From an uncultured Spirochaetaceae bacterium (GTDB lineage Bacteria; Spirochaetota; Spirochaetia; Treponematales; Treponemataceae): 64,000 nt of DNA. This document shows positions 50,208 to 59,816 of this stretch, one piece after another. The DNA is taken from positions 12,212 to 76,211 of the forward strand of contig CADCLG010000008.1 in the NCBI GenBank assembly GCA_902802305.1, written 5' to 3'. Below the pieces are notes generated by a model. That model did not search any database. It worked only from the letters and a program-made list of their open reading frames with translations, and was not told the DNA's origin. Position 1 is the first letter of the stretch. Each line of letters begins with the position of its first letter. The translations under genes and the position numbers were made by a program.

Positions 50208-51717
50208 CACAATCCTTACATTTATTTTTGTATATTCCATTCATCTGGTCATTCAGAACAGAATCTGTTTTTTGCCAGATAGATTCAAGACTTTCTTCAA
50301 AAACATTGCCGATTATCCCGTCCAGAACATATTCGCGGCAGAAAGGCACACTTCCATCGGTAAGAATTGTCATATCACGGCGTAGGTGCCAGCAGACATT
50401 TCTTTCAATCGGGGATAAATCAGCAGGTTTACATTGAGGAAGAAGCTTTGCAAAGTCATCATACTTTTGAATAATAAATTCTCCCTGTGACGGATTTGTT
50501 TTTTCATTCCAATATCTGAAAAAACTTTCCAATTCTTCTTCGTTTTCATTCATTCTTATAAACTGAGGATAAACGCAATGAGGAATTACCACAGCAAGTT
50601 TTTTTACAGCTTCTACAGATTTTTCAAGACTGGCTTCTTGTCCATGGATTTTTTTGTAAGTTGCATCAGAAAAGGCATCCATTTTTACCACAAACATAAT
50701 TTTCTGCCAGCCGTTTGTACGTTCTTCAGCCATATCAACAACTTTTCCAAGTTCACTGCAAAAATCATCAGTAATAAAAGAACCGTCGCTTTCAATAATT
50801 ACAGAAAGTCCTTTATAAGACAAAATCTTTTCAATAAATTTTAAAAGCTCAGGATGATAAGAAGCTTCTCCCCAGGCAGACAGTCCGATTACAGCGTTGT
50901 CACTAAAATTATAAATTCGGTTGATTAAATCAGAAAACTTTTCAAAATCCATACATTTTTTTGCTTCATTCGGAAGAAGGCCAGTTTTCTGCTGATAAGC
51001 TTTTGCATAAGGACAGTATAAACAGGAATGACCGCCAAAATTCGTAATCTGAATATTATAGAAAGCAGGAAGTGTTTTCAAAATCCCAGGCGTCTCAGAA
51101 GCAATTTTACAAATTTCATTTACAGCCAAAGCTTTTCCCTGATTTTTTCCCTGAATTTTCTCAAAAAGCCGCTGGCAGGCAATAAAATTTTCTTTTTTTC
51201 CGCAATCAAAACTAAAACGGAAAAGCCGCCAGTCATTTTCTGCAATCAGAGTTTCAACTTCAAAAGCATTTATATCATTTTTTATAAAATCAAAAATTCC
51301 AGTTCTTGTAACTTTTTTCTGTCCAGCCTCTGCAAACTTTGTTTTTGAAAGTTCAAAAAGAATTGCAACAGTTCCTGCATCGATAATTTCAGGTGCAAAA
51401 CCATAAGAATAGCCGTCTGCATAAGTATATTCAGCCTCATAATCTGTATGAAATTTTAAAAGCTGCTTTGTAAGCTCCAGATTCAAAAAAGGCAAATCAT
51501 GATAAGAAACAATTACAGAATCAGCCTTTTCTTCAAGGCATAATTCATTTATTTTGCCAAAAAGCTCCTGCATATTCGAGCATTTTACGACAAAACTTGG
51601 AAAACCTAATTTTTCTGCCCATAAATCAGCTGCTTCAAGACTTGAAAGCCCATTAAAAACTTTTTTTTCAGCATAAGGACCAGAATAATCTTCATAAAAA
51701 ATAATTATACTTTTCAT
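50182..51717 (-). CDS. Spiro-SPASM-type radical SAM-like protein
   Basis: About 511 residues from the ATG at 51717; the longer frame (51939) would overlap xseA. The N-terminal ~230 residues look like a nucleotidyltransferase-type fold (MKSIIIFYEDYSGPYAEKK, SVIVSYHDLPFLN). The centre resembles radical SAM: QITNFGGHSCLYCPYAK, then VIGLSAWGEASYHPELLKFI. The first Cys of CxxxCxxC is Gly here. A SPASM-like end has VCWHLRRDMTILTDGSVPFC, GNVFEESLESIW and CKDCDEYY. It recalls the spirochete-specific spiro-SPASM family, from memory. It heads the glycan cluster and is divergent from xseA. Confidence 0.8.
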   Translation of the reverse strand: MKSIIIFYEDYSGPYAEKKVFNGLSSLEAADLWAEKLGFPSFVVKCSNMQELFGKINELCLEEKADSVIVSYHDLPFLNLELTKQLLKFHTDYEAEYTYADGYSYGFAPEIIDAGTVAILFELSKTKFAEAGQKKVTRTGIFDFIKNDINAFEVETLIAENDWRLFRFSFDCGKKENFIACQRLFEKIQGKNQGKALAVNEICKIASETPGILKTLPAFYNIQITNFGGHSCLYCPYAKAYQQKTGLLPNEAKKCMDFEKFSDLINRIYNFSDNAVIGLSAWGEASYHPELLKFIEKILSYKGLSVIIESDGSFITDDFCSELGKVVDMAEERTNGWQKIMFVVKMDAFSDATYKKIHGQEASLEKSVEAVKKLAVVIPHCVYPQFIRMNENEEELESFFRYWNEKTNPSQGEFIIQKYDDFAKLLPQCKPADLSPIERNVCWHLRRDMTILTDGSVPFCREYVLDGIIGNVFEESLESIWQKTDSVLNDQMNGIYKNKCKDCDEYYTFNF

Positions 51718-51775
51718 CCCTTTACTTATCGGCAATCGATTGAACAAGTTAATGGAATTGAATAAAATATTTTTC

Positions 51776-52987
51776 ATGCAGTCTCCATCAAACGAAGTAC
51801 AGATTTTTTCGGTCACCCAGATTACTGAATACATAAAAGAAATCCTTGAATCAACATTTCGGACAATAACTATTGAAGGTGAAATCTCAAACTGGAAACC
51901 TAGTTCTTCCGGCCATATATATTTTACCCTCAAAGACAATAACTCACAGTTAAGAGCTGTAATGTTCAGGGGAAATGCATATTATCTTTCATTCCGACCA
52001 AAAGATGGTGATAAAGTCAGATGTACCGGTAGTATTTCGGTTTATGGTCCACAGGGCTCTTACCAGCTGATTGTTACAAAAATGGAAGAAGCTGGCAGCG
52101 GAAACATCCTTCAAATGCTGGAAGAAAGAAAGCGACGGCTGGCTGCAGAAGGTCTTTTTGATGAAGCAAATAAAAAAGCAATTCCTTTGTTTCCAAAAAC
52201 AATTGGTGTAGTTACAAGTCCAACAGGAGCCGCAATCCGTGATATTCTGCAGATTACAAGACGACGAAACAAAGGAGTAAGCGTTACAATTCTACCTGCC
52301 CTTGTTCAGGGGGAAGGGGCAGCTCAGACAATTGCCAAAATGATTGAAATCGCTAATTTTTATGAATTATGCGATGTACTTATAGTAGGACGAGGTGGTG
52401 GTTCGCTGGAAGATTTGCTGCCCTTTAGTGAAGAAATTGTGGTACGGGCAGTTGCAGCTTCAAAAATTCCGGTAATTTCGGCAGTTGGACACGAAATTGA
52501 CTGGGCTTTGTGTGATTACGCAGCAGATAAAAGAGCTGCCACACCATCAGCCGCCGCAGAAATAGCAGTTCCTCTTGCCGGTGACATTTTACAGCAGCTT
52601 GATTCTTACAAAAATGAACTTTACACCCAGATAAAGCACAAGGTTGACCATTCACGTCTGATTATAAAAAGCTTCAACCCCGAATCCCTGGAAATACGCT
52701 TCAGAAACATACAGCAGCCTTTATTAAACAGATTTGACAGCGCAAAAGAAAACCTCAGTAAAAATATGCTGGATAAAATAAAGGATTTAAGAAATAAAAT
52801 AGATAATTGCAGGACAATTTTAGAAAATGCCAGCCCGGAAACTATCTTTAAACGCGGATATTCCATGGTAAGGGATAAATCTGGCAGAATAATCAGAGAT
52901 GCAGCTAGTGTCAGCCAAGGCGAAAGCATAGAAATTACACCTGCAAAAGGAAAAATAAGTGCCACTATAACATCGACCACGAATTAA
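51776..52987 (+). CDS. xseA: Exodeoxyribonuclease VII large subunit
   Basis: It degrades single-stranded DNA. The product is about 403 residues. OB-fold N-terminus EVQIFSVTQITEYIKEILES, GEISNWKPSSSGHIYFTLKD; catalytic core PKTIGVVTSPTGAAIRDIL, VGRGGGSLEDLLPFSEE, ISAVGHEIDWALCDYAADKRAATPSAAAE (key: GHE, D, RAATPSAAAE). A long helical region and final FKRGYSMVRDKSGRII follow. I use the ATG at 51776; ATG 51752 and TTG 51740 are possible. It is followed by xseB. Confidence 0.95.
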   Translation: MQSPSNEVQIFSVTQITEYIKEILESTFRTITIEGEISNWKPSSSGHIYFTLKDNNSQLRAVMFRGNAYYLSFRPKDGDKVRCTGSISVYGPQGSYQLIVTKMEEAGSGNILQMLEERKRRLAAEGLFDEANKKAIPLFPKTIGVVTSPTGAAIRDILQITRRRNKGVSVTILPALVQGEGAAQTIAKMIEIANFYELCDVLIVGRGGGSLEDLLPFSEEIVVRAVAASKIPVISAVGHEIDWALCDYAADKRAATPSAAAEIAVPLAGDILQQLDSYKNELYTQIKHKVDHSRLIIKSFNPESLEIRFRNIQQPLLNRFDSAKENLSKNMLDKIKDLRNKIDNCRTILENASPETIFKRGYSMVRDKSGRIIRDAASVSQGESIEITPAKGKISATITSTTN

Positions 52988-53038
52988 ATACACGAATTAA
53001 ATAATTTTGTAATAAAAATGAAAAATCAGGAGGATTTA

Positions 53039-53296
53039 ATGAATACATTTGAAGAAAAACTTAATCATCTGGAAAAACTGACAGCGGATATAAAACGCAG
53101 CGACATTTCACTGGAAGATGCCCTCAAAGATTTTGAAGAAGGAATCAAACTTGCAGCAGGCATGGAAAAAGAACTTGACCAGATTGAAGGCAAAATCCAG
53201 ATTCTTATGAACGAACCGCATCCAATGGCAAAAGATAATCCTCCAGAAATGGAACTTTTTAACGACGAAAGAGAATTAAACGGAACAAGAAAATGA
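53039..53296 (+). CDS. xseB: Exodeoxyribonuclease VII small subunit
   Basis: It has 85 residues from the ATG at 53039, chosen because GGAGGA lies 4 nt upstream; an ATG at 53018 has none. The short helical-hairpin pattern is typical of XseB: FEEKLNHLEKLTADIKRSDI, LEDALKDFEEGIKLAAGME. The C-terminal tail HPMAKDNPPEMELFNDER is longer than in E. coli. It overlaps mutL by 4 nt (ATGA), so xseA-xseB-mutL form a DNA-repair operon. Confidence 0.93.
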   Translation: MNTFEEKLNHLEKLTADIKRSDISLEDALKDFEEGIKLAAGMEKELDQIEGKIQILMNEPHPMAKDNPPEMELFNDERELNGTRK

Positions 53297-55188
53297 GTGA
53301 AAAAAATCCTGTAAGAACCTTAAACGCAGAAGTTGCCCGAAAAATTGCCGCCGGTGAAGTAATTGACCGCCCTAATGCCATCGTCCGCGAGCTAATGGAC
53401 AATGCCATCGATTCAGGTGCGAACTTTATTACCGTAGAAATATCTGGAGGCGGCATAGAAAAAATACGCATCGTCGACAACGGCTGCGGAATGACAAAAC
53501 AGGATTTACAAAATTGCGCAAGGCCTCACGCTACAAGCAAGATTTCAACAGAAACAGATTTATTAAAGCTATCAACTCTCGGTTTCAGAGGCGAAGCACT
53601 TGCATCAATAGCAGCAGTTGCCAGACTTTCTATTATAAGTGGCGGCTGGAAAATGAATGCCAGCATTACCGAAGATCACATTCTTACCCCGACGGCACAA
53701 ATACAAGGAACAATTGTACAGTCTGAAGGCTTATTTGAAAACTTTCCTGCCCGCCGCCAGTTCTTAAAAAGAGCAGCCACTGAAGGTATAATGTGTAAAA
53801 ATACCTTTATAGAAAAAGCAATGGCCCGCCCGGATATAGGCTTCCGCTTTATCAGTGATGGAGAAACAAAACTAGACCTGCCTAAAAACCAGTCAGTAAA
53901 AGAACGCTTTCTTGCTGCTAATTCCTACCGCGAAGAAGCCACCCTTTTTTATGAGTTTTCAAGTCGCTCTGCCTCCTGCTACAAGGAAAATAGGCCGGAA
54001 TGGTCTTTTACAGTTGTAATCGGAGAACCAGCTGTAGCCCGCACAAATAAAAAAGACATTTTTATTTATACAAACGGCAGAAAAATCCAGGAATATGCTC
54101 TGGTACAGGCGGTTGAATATGGTGGCCAGGGCTTTTTTCCAAATGGAACCTTCCCGGTTGCCGCAGTTTTTATAGAGATAAACCCAGAATCCGTAGATTT
54201 TAACATTCATCCGGCAAAAAAAGAAGCAAGATTTTCTGATATTTCTGATTTACACCACGGTTTAAGTTCAACAATAAGAAGCTTTTTTCAGACCTATACA
54301 AGGAGCAATTTTGAACAGAACCGTTCAACTGATGATATCAACACGGATATAGTTGAACTTGATTTTAATGATATGCAGACTGTTGCACCAGTGCAAACAA
54401 CAGCGATAACAAAAACGACAATTCAAGTTGAACCACAAGCGGCAAAAGCGCAGAATCCAAGTCAAAATCTTTATACAGGCTCACGTCACATTGAATACAA
54501 ACAAACAACTACACCGTCAATGAGCATGTCAGATTTCCGTTCAAAATATCTGACAGGACGAACCTCTACCCCTTCTGTCGAAAAGCTTGCCGAAGAAGCC
54601 TTACAAGAAGCCGCCCCTGAAAAAAGCCCCGTAAACATCCGCCCTACAAATATCCGCTTTATTGGCTCTGCACTTGGAACTTTTCTTATTGCCGAAAAAG
54701 ATAACTGCCTTTTTATCATTGACCAGCACGCCGCCCATGAACGTATTCTTTTTGACAAAATCATGGCCTCTCAGGGAAAAAGTCAGCCACTTTTAATTCC
54801 CTACAAAATAAAAACCGAATCAAAATCTCAGGACAAGCAGCTGGAAAAAATACAGGAAAGACTTACTCAAATTGGCTTTTCTACAGAAAAAAAAGAAGAC
54901 GGTTATTGGGAAATTACAACAGTTCCCGAAAGATGGACTTCTACAGAGTATGATTTGCGCAATTTGATTTTTGTAAAAAACGTAGAACCAGAGCAGATTA
55001 TCCGTTCTATTGCAGCAATGACTGCCTGTCATGCCGCCGTAAAGGATGGTTATATTCTTGATGATGATACTGCAGCAAAACTAGTGGAGCAGGCTTTTCA
55101 GTTAGAAGATCCGCACTGCCCTCACGGTCGTCCAATTTACACAGTCATTTCACGCCAAAAGCTTTTTGAGCTGGTAAAACGCACGTAA
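53293..55188 (+). CDS. mutL: DNA mismatch repair protein MutL
   Basis: It has 631 residues. The GHKL ATPase part has IAAGEVIDRPNAIVRELMDNAID, DNGCGM, RPHATSKI, LGFRGEALASIAAVA and the transducer DFNIHPAKKEARFSD. A Thr/Gln-rich linker (~330-430) leads to the dimerisation domain with IRFIGSALGTFLIAEKD, FIIDQHAAHERILFD, ACHAAVKDG and CPHGRPIYTVI. The DQHAAHERI sequence is the MutL endonuclease-type motif (DQHAxxERx), suggesting nicking activity and no need for MutH. It overlaps xseB by 4 nt and converges on the TPR gene. Confidence 0.96.
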   Translation: MSEKNPVRTLNAEVARKIAAGEVIDRPNAIVRELMDNAIDSGANFITVEISGGGIEKIRIVDNGCGMTKQDLQNCARPHATSKISTETDLLKLSTLGFRGEALASIAAVARLSIISGGWKMNASITEDHILTPTAQIQGTIVQSEGLFENFPARRQFLKRAATEGIMCKNTFIEKAMARPDIGFRFISDGETKLDLPKNQSVKERFLAANSYREEATLFYEFSSRSASCYKENRPEWSFTVVIGEPAVARTNKKDIFIYTNGRKIQEYALVQAVEYGGQGFFPNGTFPVAAVFIEINPESVDFNIHPAKKEARFSDISDLHHGLSSTIRSFFQTYTRSNFEQNRSTDDINTDIVELDFNDMQTVAPVQTTAITKTTIQVEPQAAKAQNPSQNLYTGSRHIEYKQTTTPSMSMSDFRSKYLTGRTSTPSVEKLAEEALQEAAPEKSPVNIRPTNIRFIGSALGTFLIAEKDNCLFIIDQHAAHERILFDKIMASQGKSQPLLIPYKIKTESKSQDKQLEKIQERLTQIGFSTEKKEDGYWEITTVPERWTSTEYDLRNLIFVKNVEPEQIIRSIAAMTACHAAVKDGYILDDDTAAKLVEQAFQLEDPHCPHGRPIYTVISRQKLFELVKRT

Positions 55189-55205
55189 ATCAATTAACAA
55201 TTAAC

Positions 55206-57398
55206 CTAAATGCTGTCTAACAATGAAGAAACCTCTGATTTTCTGTAGGAAGGATTTTTTTCCTGAACATAAATCAGATATTTTTCGGCGTTTTCATTAT
55301 CTCCAAGCTGAATGCAGACTTTTGCAAGCTCAATATAAGCATCCCAGTTTTCCTTATCAGATTTAAGCAATTCTGTATAAGTAGATTTTGCATAATCATA
55401 ATCACCAGACTGAGCATAAGCCTTAGCAAGATTTGCCCTGATATCATTATTTTTTGAATCAAGCTTCAAGGCATTCTGATAAAACTTTACTGCATTCTTA
55501 TAATCCTGTTTTGCAAGATAAGCATTTCCCAACTGATTATTAGCTTCGATATTAGCATTATCCTTGTTATAAACCTGAGTAAAAAGATTTATTGCAGAGT
55601 CAACCTCAGGCGGATTCAAAGAAAGATACATGTTTCCAAGATTAAGCTTTGTCTTAGAATGATCTGGATTTTTTGAAAGCACTTCCATATAAACAGAAAT
55701 TGCATCATCCCCCTTGCCGGTATTATCAAGAATCAGGGCATAATTATAAATAATGTCTGCTTTGGAAGTATTTGTTTTAAGACTGTCCTTGCTTTCGTAA
55801 GCTTCACGGGCATATCTTTCTGCATCTGCCAGTTTCTTTTCTTCAAACAAAACAGTAGAAAGATTATACTTTGCCATTGTCATTTCGGTTGCATCTTTAT
55901 CAGCATCCAGCATAGTCAGAGCCCGCTTGTAGCAGTTTTCGGCCTTTTCATATTTCTTTTCCTGATAATATACACCACCTAAAAGATTTGCAGCCTGAAC
56001 GTTTATATTGTTGATTTTAAGAACTTCCTCAAAGGAAGCAATTGCTCCCGTATAATCTCCACGGGCAGAAAGGATTTTTCCTGCTTCCAGATAGGCTTTT
56101 TCGTGGCGGGAATCTATGTCTATGGTTTTTCTAAAGGCATCAAGGGCTGCAGTATCATTTTTAAGCTGTTTCTGCGTAAGACCAAGGTTGTAGCGGCTCG
56201 GCGCAAAGTTTCCATTCAACTTACAGGAGGTTGTAAAAGAACTTGAAGCTTCGCTGTATTTTTTCATTGTATACTGAATCTTACCCAGATTGTAAAAATA
56301 CAGGTAATTATTCGGGTCATATTCTACAGCAGCCTTCATTTCTTCAAGAGCCTTGTTATAATCACGGTTATTTAAAGCATTCTGGGCAATAATATAATGT
56401 GCAGCTGGATCCTTAGGATTTATAGTGATTGCATTTTCAGCCATTGTCACAGCCTGATTCATAAGTTCCTGGCGCTTTTCTTTTGAATCTGCTTTTTCGG
56501 CTGCTTCATACAGGGCCTGTGCAATTTCAGAACCTTTTGAAGCAATTGTTTCACGGTCAAACTCATCTGTGATTCCGCCCTGAGCATTCTGGAAATATTT
56601 CATTGCTTCATCAAGGTTTCCTGTATCAAGTGCGGTCTTTCCCTTCTGAATATCTGAATTAACCGCATCCAGCTGCTTTTTCAAAGCCGCATTTTTTTTG
56701 GCGAGACGCTCTTCTTCTGCTTTACGTTTTTCTTCCTGAATACGTCTCTGCTCAGCGGCAGCAGCTTCTTCGGCTTTACGTTCTTCTTCCTGTTGTTTTC
56801 TTAATGCGGCGTTTCTTTCTTCTTCCTGCTTACGGCGCTCCTCAGCCTTCTGCTGCTCTTCCTGCATCTTTAAAAGATTTTCCATTGCCCGGCGATTGTC
56901 TTCGGCCTGTTTGTTTGTCTGGGCAAGAGCATCTTTCATAGAAGAAATAGAATCCTGCATTGCACTTGAGATTTCTGAGGTATCTACATCTATAGTAAAG
57001 TTTCCAGGCTGGGTGGTATAATTATTTACGATTGTTGCTGCTTCATTATTTTTTTCTGCATCTGCGGCTTTTTTCATATCAAGGATTTCATTCCACAAAT
57101 CCCAAATTCCTGCATCATCACCATTTTTTTCAAGGTATTCATCAAGTCTGTTTAAGGCCCGGTCATATTCACCGCGTTCTGCATAAGTTTTGGCAAGCGT
57201 ACAAAGATTGTCCCTTTCGCGGGCTTTGCGGGCATTTCCATTTTTAGCCCCGTAAACAAGGCCAAAAGCACCGCCACCAAGCAAAAGAATAATGAGAATT
57301 ATTATAAGAATGATAATAATCAATTTATTTTTATCTTTTTTATCCTGTGGCTGTCTCTGGTTTATCTGCGTATTTTTATTTTCTTCTAAATCAATCAT
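55206..57398 (-). CDS. Membrane-anchored TPR protein with coiled coil
   Basis: It has 730 residues. A short Gln/Lys-rich cytoplasmic head (~1-25) is followed by a TM segment LIIIILIIILIILLLGGGAF (~26-46), a TPR-like pair near 60-110, and a ~100-residue charged coiled coil (EEERKAEEAAAAEQRRIQEE, ~170-245). About 12 TPRs to residue ~720 follow (e.g. AYNLGLTQ-type RYNLGLTQKQLKNDTAALDAF, AANLLGGVYYQEKKYEKAE). Likely a periplasm-facing scaffold. It is 21 bp downstream of the 57420 gene, which also combines TPRs with a charged coiled coil. Confidence 0.85.
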   Translation of the reverse strand: MIDLEENKNTQINQRQPQDKKDKNKLIIIILIIILIILLLGGGAFGLVYGAKNGNARKARERDNLCTLAKTYAERGEYDRALNRLDEYLEKNGDDAGIWDLWNEILDMKKAADAEKNNEAATIVNNYTTQPGNFTIDVDTSEISSAMQDSISSMKDALAQTNKQAEDNRRAMENLLKMQEEQQKAEERRKQEEERNAALRKQQEEERKAEEAAAAEQRRIQEEKRKAEEERLAKKNAALKKQLDAVNSDIQKGKTALDTGNLDEAMKYFQNAQGGITDEFDRETIASKGSEIAQALYEAAEKADSKEKRQELMNQAVTMAENAITINPKDPAAHYIIAQNALNNRDYNKALEEMKAAVEYDPNNYLYFYNLGKIQYTMKKYSEASSSFTTSCKLNGNFAPSRYNLGLTQKQLKNDTAALDAFRKTIDIDSRHEKAYLEAGKILSARGDYTGAIASFEEVLKINNINVQAANLLGGVYYQEKKYEKAENCYKRALTMLDADKDATEMTMAKYNLSTVLFEEKKLADAERYAREAYESKDSLKTNTSKADIIYNYALILDNTGKGDDAISVYMEVLSKNPDHSKTKLNLGNMYLSLNPPEVDSAINLFTQVYNKDNANIEANNQLGNAYLAKQDYKNAVKFYQNALKLDSKNNDIRANLAKAYAQSGDYDYAKSTYTELLKSDKENWDAYIELAKVCIQLGDNENAEKYLIYVQEKNPSYRKSEVSSLLDSI

Positions 57399-57419
57399 AA
57401 AATCCTCCTGCCCCGAAAA

Positions 57420-58265
57420 TTAGTCTAATTCAGATTCATAATCAAAATCAAGTAAATCACCGGCTCCTGCCGACATATTTGCTGAATCCGTATCCTGTAA
57501 AGAATTGGCAACATCTTCAAGAAGCTTTCTTCGCCTTTCTTCTTCTGCTGCCCTGCGTTCAGCTTCTTCTTTTTCGCGGGCCAGACGTTCTTCTTCGGCA
57601 ATTCGTTCGCGCTCAAGACGGGCTTCTTCTTCAAGACGCTCCTGCTCAAGTCTCTGTCTTTCCATTTCCTGACGCATTCGCTCTTCTTCTTCAGCAATTC
57701 TTGCGGCTTCTGCAGCGGCAATGCGTTCTTCTTCTTCAATTCTGGCTTTTTCTTTTCTCAGAAGAGCAAGCAGTTCTTCAATCTGAGGTCTCTGTTCATC
57801 CTGCGGCTCCATAATTATAAACTTTTCATAATCTAAAATTGCATTATTATAATCTTTTGCCATAAGATAAGCATTGGCACGGTTCAGCAGGGCTTTTGTA
57901 TATTTAGGATCTGCTGTCAAAGTCAAAGAATAAGCTTTTGCGGCATTTTCAAAATCCTGCATGGCATAATAGGAGTTTCCCTGATTATAGGCCAGTATTT
58001 TTTTATTCGTTCCTGTTACAGAAAGTCCTTTGGCAAAAGCTTCAACTGACTTTCCATAATCACCCAATTGGTAATAAGACAAGCCCAGATAATTATAAGC
58101 AGTTGCAGAGGCAGTTCCAGCTTCTATTTCTTGTTCAAGAAGAAGAGCTGCCAGAGAAGGATTATTATTTTTAAATGCCTTTTCTCCGTCTGATTCAGCG
58201 AAAGCATAAAGAGAGAGTAAAGACATAAGGCTTATGGTAAAAATTATTTTATTCAGTTTCTTCAT
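57420..58265 (-). CDS. Exported TPR protein with Glu/Arg-rich coiled coil
   Basis: It has 281 residues. Signal peptide MKKLNKIIFTISLMSLLSLY (cleavage near AFA-ESD), then three to four TPRs (~27-165: AYNYLGLSYYQLGDYGKSVE, ILAYNQGNSYYAMQDFENAA, ALLNRANAYLMAKDYNNAI). Residues ~168-250 form a very regular EEER/EEA coiled coil. The acidic tail ends LLDFDYESELD. It is probably periplasmic and a partner of the neighbouring membrane TPR protein. Function unknown. Confidence 0.85.
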   Translation of the reverse strand: MKKLNKIIFTISLMSLLSLYAFAESDGEKAFKNNNPSLAALLLEQEIEAGTASATAYNYLGLSYYQLGDYGKSVEAFAKGLSVTGTNKKILAYNQGNSYYAMQDFENAAKAYSLTLTADPKYTKALLNRANAYLMAKDYNNAILDYEKFIIMEPQDEQRPQIEELLALLRKEKARIEEEERIAAAEAARIAEEEERMRQEMERQRLEQERLEEEARLERERIAEEERLAREKEEAERRAAEEERRRKLLEDVANSLQDTDSANMSAGAGDLLDFDYESELD

Positions 58266-58445
58266 TTTGGCTCCCGACCAATTTCTGTCTTCATTTTCCT
58301 TATTTATTAAACCATTTATTTGTATAAGAGTAACTTATTACTTTATCATATATTTGACATACTTAATTAAATTTAATACTCTAACTTAAATAAGCTGCAG
58401 TCCATATCAAGGATATGCTATACCATTTTTTTATCGGTGAAAATC

Positions 58446-59816
58446 ATGAGCGGTGTTACAATTATTATTATTACTTTTCTTGCAGTTCTTGTAATAGGAT
58501 TGACCATTGTAATTCTTAAAAGCATTTTTATGCCCTCAAAAGCCGATGCTATTCCCCGTCTCTTAAGAATGGGAAAAACTGCCAATGCAATAAAAATAGC
58601 AAAGCATATCATTTCCAAAAATTCAAAGGATTTTGAAGCTCATTATTATCTTGGTAAGGCTTATGTCAAGGATAACAAAAAAGAACTTGGTCTGATGGAA
58701 TACAAGGTTGTAAATGACAACGCGCTTTTTGGCGAAGGTATTGATGAGGTTACCTTCCGAAAAGAATACGGACAGCTGCTGCTTGATTTTCATCAGAATG
58801 TAGAAGCCATTAAAAACTATATTCTACTTACAAAGCAGGATCCAAAAAACGCAGATAATTTCTATAAATTGGGTACATTATACAAGGATGCAAACCGAAA
58901 CGATTTAGCCCTGGATTGTATGAAAAAAACAATTCTTCTGGATAAAAAACATGCAAAGGCTCATGCAGAGCTTGGTCTTCTCTATTACAGAATAAAACAG
59001 TATGCAGAAGCAAAAAATGAAATTGATACAGCAATCAAATTAAGTCCGGACACTTATACTTCCTACTATTATCTTGGAAAAATCCAGAAAGAATCAAAAG
59101 AGCTGGCTGCTGCAATTAAATCCTTTGAAAAAGCACAGAGAGATCCTGAACTAAAGCTCAAGGCAATTATAGAACATGGTTCCTGTTATATGATGGCAAA
59201 CCGCCTTGATAATGCCGCCGTAGATTTTCAAAGAGCAATTGAACTTGACAAACAGAACACAAACTCCGAAACCCTCTATGCGCGATATTTTCTTGCTTCC
59301 TGCTATGAAAAAAACAGAAAACTGGATGCAGCAATTGAACAGTGGGAAGCAATTTACAGCAGAAATAAAAACTTTAAGGACGTTTCTTTAAAGCTTTCTG
59401 AATACAAGGATTTGAATGCAAATGATTTCTTAAAGGATTATCTTACCTGCAGCAATGAAAAGTTCAGTGATATCTGCAAAAAGGCTGCTGAATCAGGAAT
59501 GAAAATGCAGATTATTTCCAATGAACCTAAAAAATGGGGCTGCGAAATTACTGCGGTAGACAAAAAAGATGATTCCTGGATGAATGTAAAAAAACTTGTT
59601 TCTCTGCTGCGTTTTTACCGGCAGTCAGAACCCCTGGAAGAAAATACTATTGTAGAAACAATTGATACTTTAAGAAAGAAAAACACAGTAAAAGCATACA
59701 TTTTTTCCCCTTCAGGTTTTTCTCTCTCAGCAAAACGTTATATAGAAAACCGTCCTGTTGAATTAATTGACAAACAAAAGCTGGAGCAGATTCTCTCGTC
59801 TGCGGGTGAAAAATGA
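58446..59816 (+). CDS. Membrane TPR protein with C-terminal Mrr-like domain
   Basis: About 456 residues from the ATG at 58446 (GGTGAAAATC upstream); a GTG at 58437 is less likely. A TM segment GVTIIIITFLAVLVIGLTIVIL (~3-24) precedes six or so TPRs (~40-300). Residues ~345-456 resemble an Mrr/restriction-endonuclease-like fold: NEPKKWGCEITAVDKKDD, KKLVSLLRFYRQSEPLEEN, KAYIFSPSGFSLSAKRYIE and VELIDKQKLEQIL. The catalytic D-ExK signature is not convincing. It could be a flagellar-collar or envelope TPR protein instead of a nuclease. It overlaps the phosphoesterase gene by 4 nt. Confidence 0.8.
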   Translation: MSGVTIIIITFLAVLVIGLTIVILKSIFMPSKADAIPRLLRMGKTANAIKIAKHIISKNSKDFEAHYYLGKAYVKDNKKELGLMEYKVVNDNALFGEGIDEVTFRKEYGQLLLDFHQNVEAIKNYILLTKQDPKNADNFYKLGTLYKDANRNDLALDCMKKTILLDKKHAKAHAELGLLYYRIKQYAEAKNEIDTAIKLSPDTYTSYYYLGKIQKESKELAAAIKSFEKAQRDPELKLKAIIEHGSCYMMANRLDNAAVDFQRAIELDKQNTNSETLYARYFLASCYEKNRKLDAAIEQWEAIYSRNKNFKDVSLKLSEYKDLNANDFLKDYLTCSNEKFSDICKKAAESGMKMQIISNEPKKWGCEITAVDKKDDSWMNVKKLVSLLRFYRQSEPLEENTIVETIDTLRKKNTVKAYIFSPSGFSLSAKRYIENRPVELIDKQKLEQILSSAGEK

